Source of the DNA: Bactericera cockerelli
Taxonomy: Eukaryota; Arthropoda; Insecta; Hemiptera; Triozidae
Direction of reading: 5' to 3'
NCBI GenBank assembly: GCA_024516035.1
Contig: CM044962.1
Coordinates: forward strand, 7,660,659 to 7,724,658
Length of the DNA stretch: 64,000 nt
Made by a program: the position numbers and the translations under genes. How positions within the stretch are numbered: the first letter of the stretch is position 1; each line of letters opens with the position of its first letter. The notes under the pieces were generated by a model. That model did no database searches and was not told where the DNA came from. It worked only from the letters and a program-made list of their open reading frames with translations. Positions 21,701 to 32,500 of this stretch are shown in pieces.

Positions 21701-23818
21701 GAGGTATTTATCGAAAATCGATTAATCGTTCAACCGATTTTGCCCATTTTCAATACCAACCTAAAAAAATAATATAGTTTTTGTGTGTGTACAAGTGACT
21801 GCGTGTGTGTGCGTGCGTGCAAGTAACTGTGTCGTGTGTGTGGGACAGGTTTCTTGGAATAGTAATAGATCTGCTAGTGTATTGAATTCTAATATAATTT
21901 TAATTTGCGATTCTAAATTTGAAATAATATATATTTTCAGCGTTGGATTTCAGAAAAGGGGAAATGTACAACGGTAAACCACACAAAGGGGTCAATTTTG
22001 ACTCTAAATTCACTTTGGAAGAATCAGACATGTTGGATATAGTAAGTAAATTAGTTAAATTATACGTATTACTTCCGTAAATTACTAATATTAGAAATCG
22101 GAAGTAGGTATTGTGTTCGTTTTTTAAAATAATAAAAAATATTTTATTGCTCCGATTGCATTTTTTTTTTTCATATTTCTGGACGTTTCATAAACTCCTG
22201 AGCAACTTTGGTTTTGTGTCTATCTGTCGGTAAAAATCATTCTGTAGATGATCCCATTTTAAATTTTTGAATTCATTAACTTCGTACTAGCGGTTTTTGG
22301 TGATACAGACCATGCGCCTGACCACTATCTTTTTACTTAAGCGCTTGGCAGTGTATTTTACGAGTATCTATGTTGTTTATCTTTTTCTTTTACCATTATT
22401 TGTTTGTACATTATGTCCTGATAATAATATTAATAATAAGTAATACATTTCACGATAAAAATTTATTTATTTTAATTTCAGATGAAAATTTATCGAATTT
22501 TATCTATCGGTAAATTGATTTTTTCTTCAAAATTATTATCAAAAAAATTCGAACAATTTTTTTTTTTATAAAGGTAATAAAATAAATACAATGAAAAGGT
22601 ATAATTATGTAATAGTAAACAAAGCCTGATCAAGGGTGGTGATAATGCTTTTGGCATTCTCTTCCAATCACTTCTATCTACAAGACACATCAACCGATTT
22701 CATTTGAATCATATTAACTATACAGTATACACTTTATATCCTGCAAAAAGAGTATAGGAAGGTTGGGTGGAAGAGATTGCCACAGGCAATTACAAGGAAT
22801 ATTTTAACAGATCAACAGGTTATGAAACGTCCAGAAATATGAAAAAAAATTAAGTCGGAGCAAAAAAATATTTTTTTAAAAAAAAACGAACACAATACGA
22901 GTACTTCCGATTTCTAATATTAGAAATTTCTCGGAAGTAATATACAAGGTGTCCCGTATACAGATGCATATATTTTGAGGGTAGGTTCAGCCTCAAATTA
23001 CGCGCCAATTCTGTTAAAATTTATCCAACTTTGAATTTTCTATCATGATTCAGAAGTATTTTTTGAACTTTGTGTGTCTTGCGTTCCATGATCTTTAAAG
23101 TAATATAAATGAGTTTTCACTTTTCTAAAACTAAACATAATAGGGTATTTTTTTAAACTAGTGATACGCAGAATTGCAATTGTAGAAGTAGGTACTCTAA
23201 ATTCATAAAAGGGGAAAAATCGAATTTTCGAAGAAAAAAAATTGAACTTATGATTAAATATATCTCCCGTCTTTATATTTTTTGATGCAACCAACTGCAT
23301 TTGAAGGGAAATATGCATGACTATCCATACATGAAGTCAAAACTTACGTACTGGCTATCATTTCTTTAAAAACGTGCATCGATCCAAATTTAATAACCTC
23401 TAGACCTATGGGGAAAACAGGGATTTGGCCATAATTCTTTAACGAAGCAAAATGCCCCACTGCAAGTTTCGCTTATATGATAGTCCACGGTGGGCTGAAC
23501 CTACCCTCGAAATATATGCATCGGTATACGAGACACCCTGTATACAGATATCCTAACTAATAGGCAGGATTATTGCCTATGGCAATCTCTTCCACCCAAC
23601 CGTTTGTACCTACTATTTACGAGGAAGTGATGTGAACATAAATAGAAGTACATTTTCATTCCCAGGCTAACCAAAAGCTGAGAACTAAAACGGCATTAAC
23701 GAAAAACAAGATTAAAATAGAAGGCAGCAAGCTCCAATCTTTGAAGCTTCAAACACTAAAACAATTGATGCATCAGAGTAAGAAACACGGTTGTACGCCT
23801 GCAGTGATTCCACTCTAG
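18745..23818 (+). CDS. Putatively secreted SCP2 (sterol carrier) domain protein, five exons
   Basis: The exons are inferred from GT-AG sites and matching phases: 18745-18805 (phase 1), 20024-20176 (phase 1), 20850-21041 (phase 1), 21941-22041 (phase 0) and 23666-23818 (stop TAG). They total 660 bases, or 219 residues. Exon 1 encodes a signal-peptide-like start, MVNNLVTVLISLGVIFHQ. Residues ~20-90 form a Ser/Asn/Gln-rich region I do not recognise. Residues ~95-205 look like an SCP2 domain: DIFTHIKDRVARDP, VNAVFVFQILKNG, DTW-TLDFRKGE across the exon 3/4 junction, FTLEESDMLDI and NKIKIEGSKLQSLKLQTL. SCP2 domains bind sterols and fatty acyl lipids and are usually peroxisomal or cytosolic, so secretion would be unusual. 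No peroxisomal SKL-type end is seen; the protein ends CTPAVIPL. Start Met, transcription and secretion are unproved; the domain call rests on pattern memory. Confidence 0.65.
18855..19535 (+). repeat. Dispersed repeat family beginning ACTTCCG...
   Basis: It starts with a short hairpin (TTTCTAATATTAGAAA), then GTCTGTCTGTCGGTCTG, CGCAAATCTCGGAAACTACTC and ACCATGCGCCTGACCACTA, and ends CACGAGGAAGTATTGTGTCC. A long copy is at 30770-31530; partial copies are at 22065-22330, 22800-22940 (-) and 30425-30600. No coding potential; the class is unknown. This copy lies in intron 1 of the SCP2-domain gene. Confidence 0.7.
19600..19860 (+). repeat. SINE family IV, partial
   Basis: It contains the family IV central block (CAGGCTGGGTGAGGTTAATG, AGCGAATGGAGG) and AATCAATGGACATGAAAGGAG as at 44258-44545. 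The tRNA head is truncated. Confidence 0.6.
20668..21275 (+). mobile_element. Two family III SINEs flanking SCP2 exon 3
   Basis: A damaged copy at about 20668-20835 ends 15 bp before the exon 3 acceptor. A fuller copy at about 21050-21270 starts 9 bp after the exon 3 donor. Exon 3 (20850-21041) therefore sits between two SINEs of the same family and orientation. Confidence 0.7.
22945..23540. mobile_element. MITE with ~48-bp inverted repeats, TA-flanked
   Basis: The ends CAAGGTGTCCCGTATACAG and, inverted, CAGGGTGTCTCGTATACCG continue as inverted copies through GAGGGTAGGTTCAGCC. TATA lies immediately outside both ends. A TA target and CAGGGTGT ends suggest a Tc1/mariner-like non-autonomous element. 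The interior (596 bp in total) has no transposase. It lies in the last intron of the SCP2-domain gene. Confidence 0.7.
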
Positions 23819-23849
23819 TGAGGCAGAAAATCCCTGATGGCTTTCCAAA

Positions 23850-24445
23850 AATTCCGTGAAAAGGTGTATTTTTCTTTTGGATAAAAAAAATTCCAGGTTC
23901 GATATTTCCAAATATTTCCATTTTATTCCAAATATTTCCAGTGCAGCTTCCCCACTATTCGTGAAAGAAAAATGCGTTTCGGTACTTTTAAAGATACACA
24001 ATGGACTTAACCTATTTAAAAGAACTGGAAGCAAGAATTTTCTAAATCATTTTGATTAACCAAACTGGAAGAAGATTTTTCCTCTTCCAAAAGAAAAATG
24101 ACTTTCGTCCAGTTTGTTCATTTTATTCCAGTTGAATCCACTTTGGTTAGTCGTATTTTTTTTCTAACCAAAAAACATTTCCAGGTTAGTTTTTTTCCAA
24201 TATTTCCATTTTTTCCAAGGTCATGTGAAGAAAATGCGTTGGTTACTTTAAAGATAAACAATGGACTTAACCTATAAAGAACTGGAAGCAAGAATTTTCT
24301 ACTTCCACTTTGTCAGTAACTATGGAATGGAAATTTTTCCTCTTCCAAAAAAATTACTTGCTTCCAGTTGGTTCATTTTATTCCGTTTGGTTACTTGGTT
24401 AGAAATAGGCTTTAGAAAGAAAAATACGGCTAAATTCTCTCAAGT
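23850..24445 (+). repeat. TTCCA-rich degenerate repeat block
   Basis: It contains imperfect copies of a unit with AATATTTCCATTTTATTCCA, AACAATGGACTTAACCTAT and AACTGGAAGCAAGAATTTTC. The same unit reappears at about 55765-56035 just upstream of exon 4 of carboxypeptidase-like gene C. No coding frame is convincing. Confidence 0.6.
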
Positions 24446-24609
24446 GTAGATGGAAGTATCACCTGAAATGAAGAGCACATAGCAAAGCAGCTCTAACTTT
24501 TCCAAAGCACTTCAAATTATGCAAATCCCTATTTAACCATTAAATTTCGTTGAAATAGACCAATCAGCAAATCGTGTTGTTTGTAGAACTGGAGTATTCC
24601 AAGCATTTT

Positions 24610-24835
24610 ATAGGTAATACATTAGTGGCAATTCGCCCTACCAGGCTGGTGAGGTAATGTGGGTACTGTACGATTCCCAGCGAATGGAGGTAAACCCGTC
24701 CTAATCCACACGTTAAATCAAGTAGAATCGTGGCGTCAGGAAAGGGCATCCAGCCGTAAAATGTGCAAATCAACCAACTCAACATGAGGTTGAACAACGT
24801 CGACCCTGCTTAAGCGGGATAAGACAAGTAAAAGA
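24610..24835 (+). repeat. SINE family IV, partial
   Basis: The central block (AGGCTGGTGAGGTAATGTGG, AGCGAATGGAGG) and tail (GGGCATCCAGCC, ATGAGGTTGAACAACG) are present in decayed form; the head is missing. Confidence 0.55.
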
Positions 24836-25229
24836 AGAGAAGAAGATTAGCAGTAACATTTCTGGACAGAAAGGTTTTTTGAATAAACTAGTTCTCTTTC
24901 AATTTTCATCAAATGTACCTTTTTAATCTCCTATATTACGTAGTAAGTAAGTTATTTTTAAGATTAGTTTTCAATTTTAATGTTATTATTCATTTCACTA
25001 ACGATGGTGGAATGACCATCTGCAAATAAAACATTGAGTAAATCAAAAAAAGCCATGTGTAATTGTGTATTATTTTTAAATATTTTATAGCAAATTAAAT
25101 TATTTTGAGATCAAAAACATCTTTAATGACCCCTTTGAAATAGCCGCAAGAGACTACGTATACAGAGGGTTATTGTGGGTAGTAAAATGTCTGGAAAACC
25201 AATCTCTCAACTATTCAAATGTTACCAAA

Positions 25230-25689
<460 letters not shown>

Positions 25690-25690
<1 letters not shown>

Positions 25691-25910
25691 TTTGGTTTCC
25701 TTATTTTTTTTAAATTTGGGCTTTAACGTTACCCTCCATTCGCAAGAAACTTACAAACGTCCTACCCACATTAACCTCACCCAGCCTGGGTTGGGACGGA
25801 ATGCAAGCATCACGAAGTCTTCACCTCGCTGGACGTTGCTTATCTTCGGTGATCCTGCGAGAACCGGTGCATTCCATGCGCCATGGACGCTGGTCCTATG
25901 TCCTATGATA
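25690..25910 (-). repeat. 5S-derived SINE, degenerate (minus strand)
   Basis: On the minus strand, after a decayed 5S-like head, come GCCTGGGTTGGGACGGAATG-type remnants of the shared SINE body in reverse order. Compared with the copy at 26206 it is strongly diverged. Confidence 0.5.
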
Positions 25911-26205
25911 GAATCAAAATCTTAATATATAAATGTCAAAGTCACTGACTGACCACTCACTGATCATCGCTCTACAGCCCAAACCGTAAGTCCTAGGAAG
26001 CTGAAATTTGGTAGGTAGCTTTGTCTTATAGTCTAGATGTGCAATAAGACGGATTTTTCGAAATTCCCACTACAAAACCTGCCATTGGCGAAAAAGGATT
26101 TTTTGCTTTCACGGCCATGCCTCGGCCCGCAAAGCGGGCGACAGCCTGCTTGTAATGTATAAAATTGAAGCGAGGAGTTATACTTGTAAAAATAAAATTA
26201 AAAAT

Positions 26206-26468
26206 AGCCAGCGTCGATGGCATGTTGAATACACCGGTTCCCTTCAGAACGCCAAAGTTAAGCGACATCCAGCGAGGTTAAGACTTGGATGGGTGACCAT
26301 TCAAATTCTAATTCTCGTGACGCTGGCTTTTCCCGGCCCCACTCAGGCTGGGTGAGGTCAATGTGAGTAGCAGGTTTGTGAGTTTCCTGAGAATGGAGGG
26401 TAAAACCCCCGTCGTGATATGACCATGGCAGTTGAAAGCGACGTTAAACCCCACTTAAAAAAAAAAAT
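26206..26468 (+). mobile_element. 5S-rRNA-derived SINE (copy 2, full length)
   Basis: It is nearly identical to the copy at 17883, with the same 5S-like head, CAGGCTGGGTGAGGTCAATG body, GGTAAAACCCCCG and A-rich tail. ATTAAAAAT directly before the head and again after the tail is a probable target duplication. Confidence 0.85.
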
Positions 26469-26999
26469 TAAAAATGTCGATCTATAAAATCATTTAGCTC
26501 ACCCTGAATTTTTGGCTCTGCAGTGTTAAAGCAGGTTCCTGAAAATACTAGCTTCAGGGATTCGAACACAAAGAGGGTCCATCTAAACTAAAAGTCTTAT
26601 TTATGAACAGAGAGCGCCGTCTTAGCTAAGTCCTAAGCATGATTTTCTTAAATACCTACTCTTTTTTTTTTGGTTGAAGGCAGGAAAAAATCTTCCAAAG
26701 ACACCCAAGTCATCCTGACTTGGGGGTGTGGGGTTTCCACCCACTAAAAACCCACCTTCTCAAAGAGCTAACCGCACCTGAAACCGAAAAATAACATTAC
26801 TTCAAGTACGGCCAATAATATTGGCCAATACCTTCCTTGAAACATTGCTCAGACAAAATTCTCTGTTTAAAAAAAACGGCTGTTATTCTCTGCCCGCAGG
26901 CCTCTTTTTGAAAGGTATCTTTCCAAATCTGAACCAAAAGACAACTTAAAACCCTTTTAGAAGGTTAATCGTGATCTGGCCAAGATGGTGTTCAAATAT

Positions 27000-27340
27000 T
27001 ATAAAAAGATGAGTGTTACACACGTCTTTTTATTTCGTAGTCATGAAAATGTCTGGCTGGGGGACTTTAAACAGGGAGTAGACCAGCAGTCTGGCTGGAG
27101 GACTATAAACAGGGAGTCATTGGCTTAATTCTGGGGTCCCTTGTCAATTATTAGCCTCCTTGTAAAGACAGTGGTAGAAGTGATGAGTCATTCCTCCACT
27201 GTCTGGCTTCCATCGTTCACGATGACGCCACCCTATGATGATGAGTCATGAAATATGTGGTTTGTGTTGTAGCTTGCCTATCCGGTAGCATGTCTCCCCT
27301 ATGATGGGCGAGAAGTAACACAATACTTCCAATTCAAGTG
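27000..27340 (-). repeat. SINE family II remnant and family VI repeat (minus strand)
   Basis: Both ends (near 27000-27045 and 27250-27340) match family II on the minus strand. Between them, 27056-27240 matches 50338-50527 closely (AGACAGTGGTAGAAGTG, TCCTCCACTGTCTGGCT, CCATCGTTCACGATGACGCC). The family VI unit therefore seems to have inserted into, or been carried with, a family II SINE. Confidence 0.6.
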
Positions 27341-27839
27341 TCTACACTGCGCACTAGAGAACACTTGTTTCCAAGCACGCGAGGTCCCCATTCTGGGTGC
27401 ACCTAGGCTATTTAGCCCTTAAAGCTTCGCGTGGTCAGTCCTAAGGAAAGCTTGGACTTGGAGTGTTTCAGGAGTGGAACTGAGTTAATTTTTGCGTCCA
27501 TTTCAACACGGGGGGCTTTCTTCCTCACAATCTGATTTGTCTGGAGACTCTTCTCCTGGCGCTTTCAGCGTCCGAGTTATACTTGACCCCGTTCTGGGTG
27601 TCGTGTCCCTTGTAGTACACTTATTCGAACATTGAACATTCAGACATTAAACATTGAAACGAAAAGTATATTTACAACACAAGAACATATATATCACAGT
27701 AGTATCACAGAAACAGTAAAAATCACAATATCGCGTTAGGAAACTTCTTCACTTTGGATGTATACTACCCGTCGTCAACCCTACTTAATTCAGCCTGACT
27801 AGAGGCAGTATCCGCAGATCCGAAGTCCCCCAGGATCTT

Positions 27840-28612
27840 CTTTCCATCAGCACTGGCAGCCATCTCCCGTGGATAAAGCGATGGCGAGATCATCAGCAGC
27901 TTTCTCCGGCTGTCGATGTGATTGGGACAGGCAGTGATGCGGTGTAGTACGGATGGCCAGCATGATGGGTCTCAAAATGTGGATGGTCTTCCCGATTGAA
28001 GAGCCCGGGATGCCGTCCAGTCCTGGGGCCTTGTTAGGCTTGATCTGCCTTAGCGCCACTTCGACCTCAGCGTGGGTGAACGGCACATCGTTGAGGTTAT
28101 CCGAGACGCCAATAGAGGTCAGGTCGGGCGGGACAGTATCTGACGCGATCAAGGTGTCCAGGTAGATCCTCGCTGTGTCGCAGATGGAGAGAGAGTGGGC
28201 GCTGTCGGTCGTTGCCACTAACTGAAGCATCAATATTGGGTGGAGTTTGCCGGACGCACTGAGAAAAAAAAATTATCCTGGACATTCATCCTTGAAAAAA
28301 TGATAAAATATAAGGATAATAGATACTTAAATTAGTATATTAATCACTTTATTATTACAATGTAACATTTATCCTTGTATCGTTGTCTTAGTGTGCAAGG
28401 ACAAATAATCTTTTCTTAAAGTAATCCCGATTCCATCCTCGTTTAAGGATAACTTACTAGCTAACAAGGATGATTTTTTTCTCAGTGCGAGAGCTTCAAA
28501 AGGATTGCTCGTAATGCTCTCGTGTACGGCTCGCTCCCAAGATCTTGCTTTGGCTTGTTGGACGGCAGCCTTGTACCGGGAGAGTGCGGCTTTCCAGCGA
28601 CCTCTAATTCGT
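27840..28612 (-). pseudogene. Dead LINE reverse transcriptase relic with a MITE inside
   Basis: The minus strand reads WKAALSRYKAAVQQAKARSW (28600-28500) and, further on, FTHAEVEVALRQIKPNKAPG followed by LDGIPG (about 28075-28000). These are the linker and the first RT block (NKAPGxDG) of a non-LTR retrotransposon. Frames are broken after that. A 231-bp element at 28257-28487 splits it. GC content is higher than in the flanks. Confidence 0.7.
28257..28487. mobile_element. MITE with CACTGAGAAAAAAA ends
   Basis: The two ends CACTGAGAAAAAAA and TTTTTTTCTCAGTG are inverted copies and interrupt the LINE relic. The interior is AT-rich and noncoding. Only CG flanks both sides, so the target duplication, if any, is short. 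Confidence 0.6.
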
Positions 28613-28765
28613 AATTAGCATCTCAAAATCATTGAATTTAATATATCACAACCTCCATCTACGATACATAATAAAAAAGTTAGTCAAAGCGGGTCTCCCC
28701 CAAAATACCGGTAAATTGGGGCCGAGGTCCAAAAAGTTAAAGATATCAAAAAACTTTCCTTTCTA
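28612..28765 (+). repeat. Dispersed repeat with AAGCGGGTCTCCCCC core
   Basis: AATTCGTAATTAGCATCTCAA and AAAAAGTTAGTC precede the C-rich core. Longer copies are at about 33228-33478 and 36505-36740, where ACGACTTTCCTTATC and TGACTCAACGGTAACAG precede it. The class is unknown. Confidence 0.6.
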
Positions 28766-29056
28766 TAGGATAAGGAAAGTAAAAAACAGCGCATTGGAAA
28801 TAATTTTGTAAGCAAATTTAATAAAAAGAAATGGTTTAGTACCAAGATAACTTGGCCGCAAACAAAATATTATTACCTTCATTGGCTAATTTTTTTTGGA
28901 TAGGAGCTCTGGAACTTGGCCTTTTTTTTTCAACGCTATTTTTTTAGAGATATCAATACTTTTTGTAAATGATGATAATAATAATAAAGACCCTTTAGTG
29001 GAACGTAACAAATATGTGATAATATTCTACTACCCAAAGTGAGAAAATGTCTCTAA

Positions 29057-29185
29057 GGGCGGAATTAATAGACGTTTTTGTAATACCTCTGTGGCGCTAA
29101 GTCACGGATTGCGTACTGTGTAAGATAGGGAAAACCGACACTTACCAACGACTTAAGTTGTTGATTTTGTCTATTAATTCCGCCC
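29057..29185. mobile_element. PIF/Harbinger-like MITE (copy 2)
   Basis: A 129-bp element with perfect-looking ends GGGCGGAATTAATAGAC and its complement, flanked by TAA on both sides. It lies about 330 bp upstream of the TATA box of carboxypeptidase-like gene A. Confidence 0.8.
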
Positions 29186-29383
29186 TAAAACTCACCTGAT
29201 ATTCATGAAGGAAACTCTGTTTGTGCGACAGCTGGTTTGCCATCATCTAATTATTTTCTAGAAACTAATAAATTAGAAGTTTCTAGAAACTAATTAGTTG
29301 CTTTAATAATTAGTTGCTAATTAGATCATTCGTTACTTACCGGATATTCTTTGCAATGACGCACATAGAACCCTATCCACGGC

Positions 29384-29389
29384 TATAAA
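29384..29389 (+). promoter_or_regulatory. TATA box of carboxypeptidase-like gene A
   Basis: TATAAA in the context GGCTATAAAGGG lies about 180 bp before the chosen start codon. Transcription would begin near 29410-29420. Confidence 0.55.
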
Positions 29390-29564
29390 GGGAGTGTTTC
29401 CTAGTCGCAAACATTATCCAAATACGGTTCATTGTTTCAACTTTCAATATAATAGTTTCATTTCAATCCATTGGTACTTGAAACAAAAACATTAAAAAAA
29501 CTAGAGAAAAATATTCATGTATTTTAATAAATGTATAATAAACAATATTCATTTCAACAACAAC

Positions 29565-32500
29565 ATGATTCAAACTTTTTTAATTGTTTTATTTCTATCG
29601 TCAGTTTTCTCCGCTAAATCCACAACAAAAGCCAACTGTTCAATAGCAAATTCATACAATCTCACCGTCGAGCGATCTATATTTATTGGCAAACCACAAG
29701 TGGAAATCAAACTTGATGAATATTTTAATTCGTTTCGGTTTAACAACCTGTTACTATCTCTAGAAAATAAAAGATCAAAGTATTCTCATATCGTAAAACC
29801 TATCAAACTAAGGAAATCTCTAATCGAAAAAAGAACAATCTGGGCGGTGCAGATCAGTCGGGATGTCCAGAAAAAGAGAAAACTCCTCAAGCCCATGCTT
29901 AAATTTGTGGCGAATATAAATGGAGATGAGACTGTTGGATACGGCTTGATGGTACGAACATATTTTTATATATTTTTACATATTTTTATACAACATACCG
30001 AACTCAGTAGCTTGATCGATAAGGTTCTATCGCAGTTAAATACAGTATCGCAGGGAATATCGCAGTAAAATCGCAACCCCAGAATTCTTCCTTGTGCCAG
30101 GAGCACATATCGAGCATATTTCGATTACCTAAATAAAAATATTCTGAAAATTCCAAGAAAAAAAAAAAATCCTGCCAAAAAGGTCGTAGGAGGAAAATAT
30201 TTTTGGCACAAATTGAGCACATTTCGTTGAGCCATATTTGGTTGAAATCCGTTCTCGTGGGCTGCCAATTTAACGTTAAGTTGGCAGCCCACCTGAGGGG
30301 GGTCGTTACCTCGAAACCGGTAGGGGTACAAATTATATTTTTGCTGGCACAAATCGAGCACATTTCGTTTAGCCATGTTAGGTCAAAATCCGTTCTGGTG
30401 GGCTGTCAACTTAATGCACCTAGAAATCGGAGGTATTGTGTTCGTTTTTGTAAAAAATAAATATTTTTTGCTCCGATTTCAGACCGACAGACAGACACAA
30501 AACCAAAGTTGCTCAGGAGGTTATGAAACGTCCAGTGATATGAAAAAAATTGAAATCGGAGCAAATTAATATTTTTTTTTTTACAAAAAAGATTTCTAAT
30601 ATTAGAAGTAAAATTAAGATCTATTTTAGGATTATTATAAAAAACTTATCTTTAATTCATCATAGCAGAACTTTGAATAATAATGATAATAATAACAATA
30701 ATGTAGAAAATTCGTATACCTAAACATAACCTCAAGATAAATTTATTTTATATTTTTCTAACTGTTTCTTTTTACTTCCGATACATTTCTAATATTAGAA
30801 ATCGGAAGTAGTGTTCGTTTTTGTAAAAAAATAATATATTTTTGCTCCGATTTCAATTTTTTTCATATTTCTGGACAATTCATAACCTCCTGAGCAACTT
30901 TGGTTTTGTGTCCGTCTGTCGGTCCGTCGGTCTGTTAAAAATATTCCTTGTAACGCGCAAATCTCGGAAACTACTCAACGGATTTTGATTAAATTTTGCA
31001 CACATATAGGAGACGTTTTCGTACTAGCGGTTTTGGGTGAAAGAGACCATGCGCCTGACCACTAACTTTTTACTTAAACGCTTATATCTCGTGAACGGTA
31101 CTCCCAATTTTAATGAAATTTTGAATGTATATGCGTATTATTGTTTTACATAGGCTATTTATATTGCCTATGTAATTTTTAATTAACTATAATTTAACTC
31201 TGATATTTAATAAAATCCGAAAATGCTTATATCTCGTGAACGGTACTCCCGATTTTGATGAAATTTTGTATGTGTATGCATATTATTGTTTTACATAGGC
31301 TATTTATATTGCCTATGTAATTTTTAATTAATTATAACTCTGATATATAAGAGAGTCCGAAATTTTGGACAAAAAAGTCAAAAAATAAGGTGCACGACTT
31401 GCCGATCGGTTAAGTGGTTTTGGAGATACCTACAAGTGATTTGGTATAAAATTTAAAAATTAGCACCTGTATATGTACAATGTGAAACAATCACGAGGAA
31501 GTATTTTGTCCATAATTGGCAGTGTTTTTTTATTTCTTTTTATCTGACAGGTTATTCATTCATATCACTATGACGAGACCATTCGTCAAATAAAATAAAT
31601 TAATAAGTTTAGTTGTATTGTTTTGAAACATTTACAAATTTGGTTGGTTGGTATATAAGAAAAACAAAATATTGTGTAAAAGTAAGAAAAACATTATTTC
31701 ACAGAAAAGTGAAAAGTAGGTACCTCCTATTTTATGAACTTAATGAGCACCAAAAAGTAATAATTAAATATAAGAAAAGAAAATAAGAAAAATATGATTT
31801 CATTTAAAGGTAAGAAGTGCATACTTGTATATAAACTTAATGACCACCAAAAAGTAAAATTAATTAATAATATATTCCCCAGGTTTCACTCATTCAGTAT
31901 TTAATGTACAGTGATGGAGTTGACGAGCGCATCACTGCCATGCTCAACACGACTGACATCTGGATTGTCCCCACCTTGAATCCGGATCGGTTGTTTTCTT
32001 CGGAAAAAGGCAACACACTACATCCCCCGGAAAACTCACAAAACTTGCTCGGAGTGGAACTGGATGAGGATTTCCCGGACATCTTTTACAAAGAAACCTG
32101 GTAAGTGTAAGAAATCAAATGTGTTACAACAGTGATTCCCAACCTGTGTGCCGCGAGGCCCCGCTAGGTGTCCCGCGAGATTTCGGGAGAAGGAAAAAAA
32201 AATATTAAAAAAAAAAAAAAAAAAAACGAATTAGATTCATGTAAGATCGGTGATAGAAAATCCTTTGAGCATTAACCTCGCCTGGTGGTTACCTGCCACT
32301 AAAGAGTGTTGTTATTATTTATTTTTAAAAAGGAAACATATTCAATGGCTACCCTTCCTAATGTCAATTCTGTTATGGACAATAACACAACTCATTGCAA
32401 TGTTTCTGGTTGGGGTACGTTAAACAGGGAGAAAATGAGTGTCTCGCTAGAGGACTATAAACAGAGAACATACTAGCCAACCCTAACAAGGCAGGCTAGC

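Noticed and set aside
27847..28285. Host gene on the minus strand
   Set aside because: KPNKAPGLDG is the RT block of a LINE, and frames are broken on both sides.
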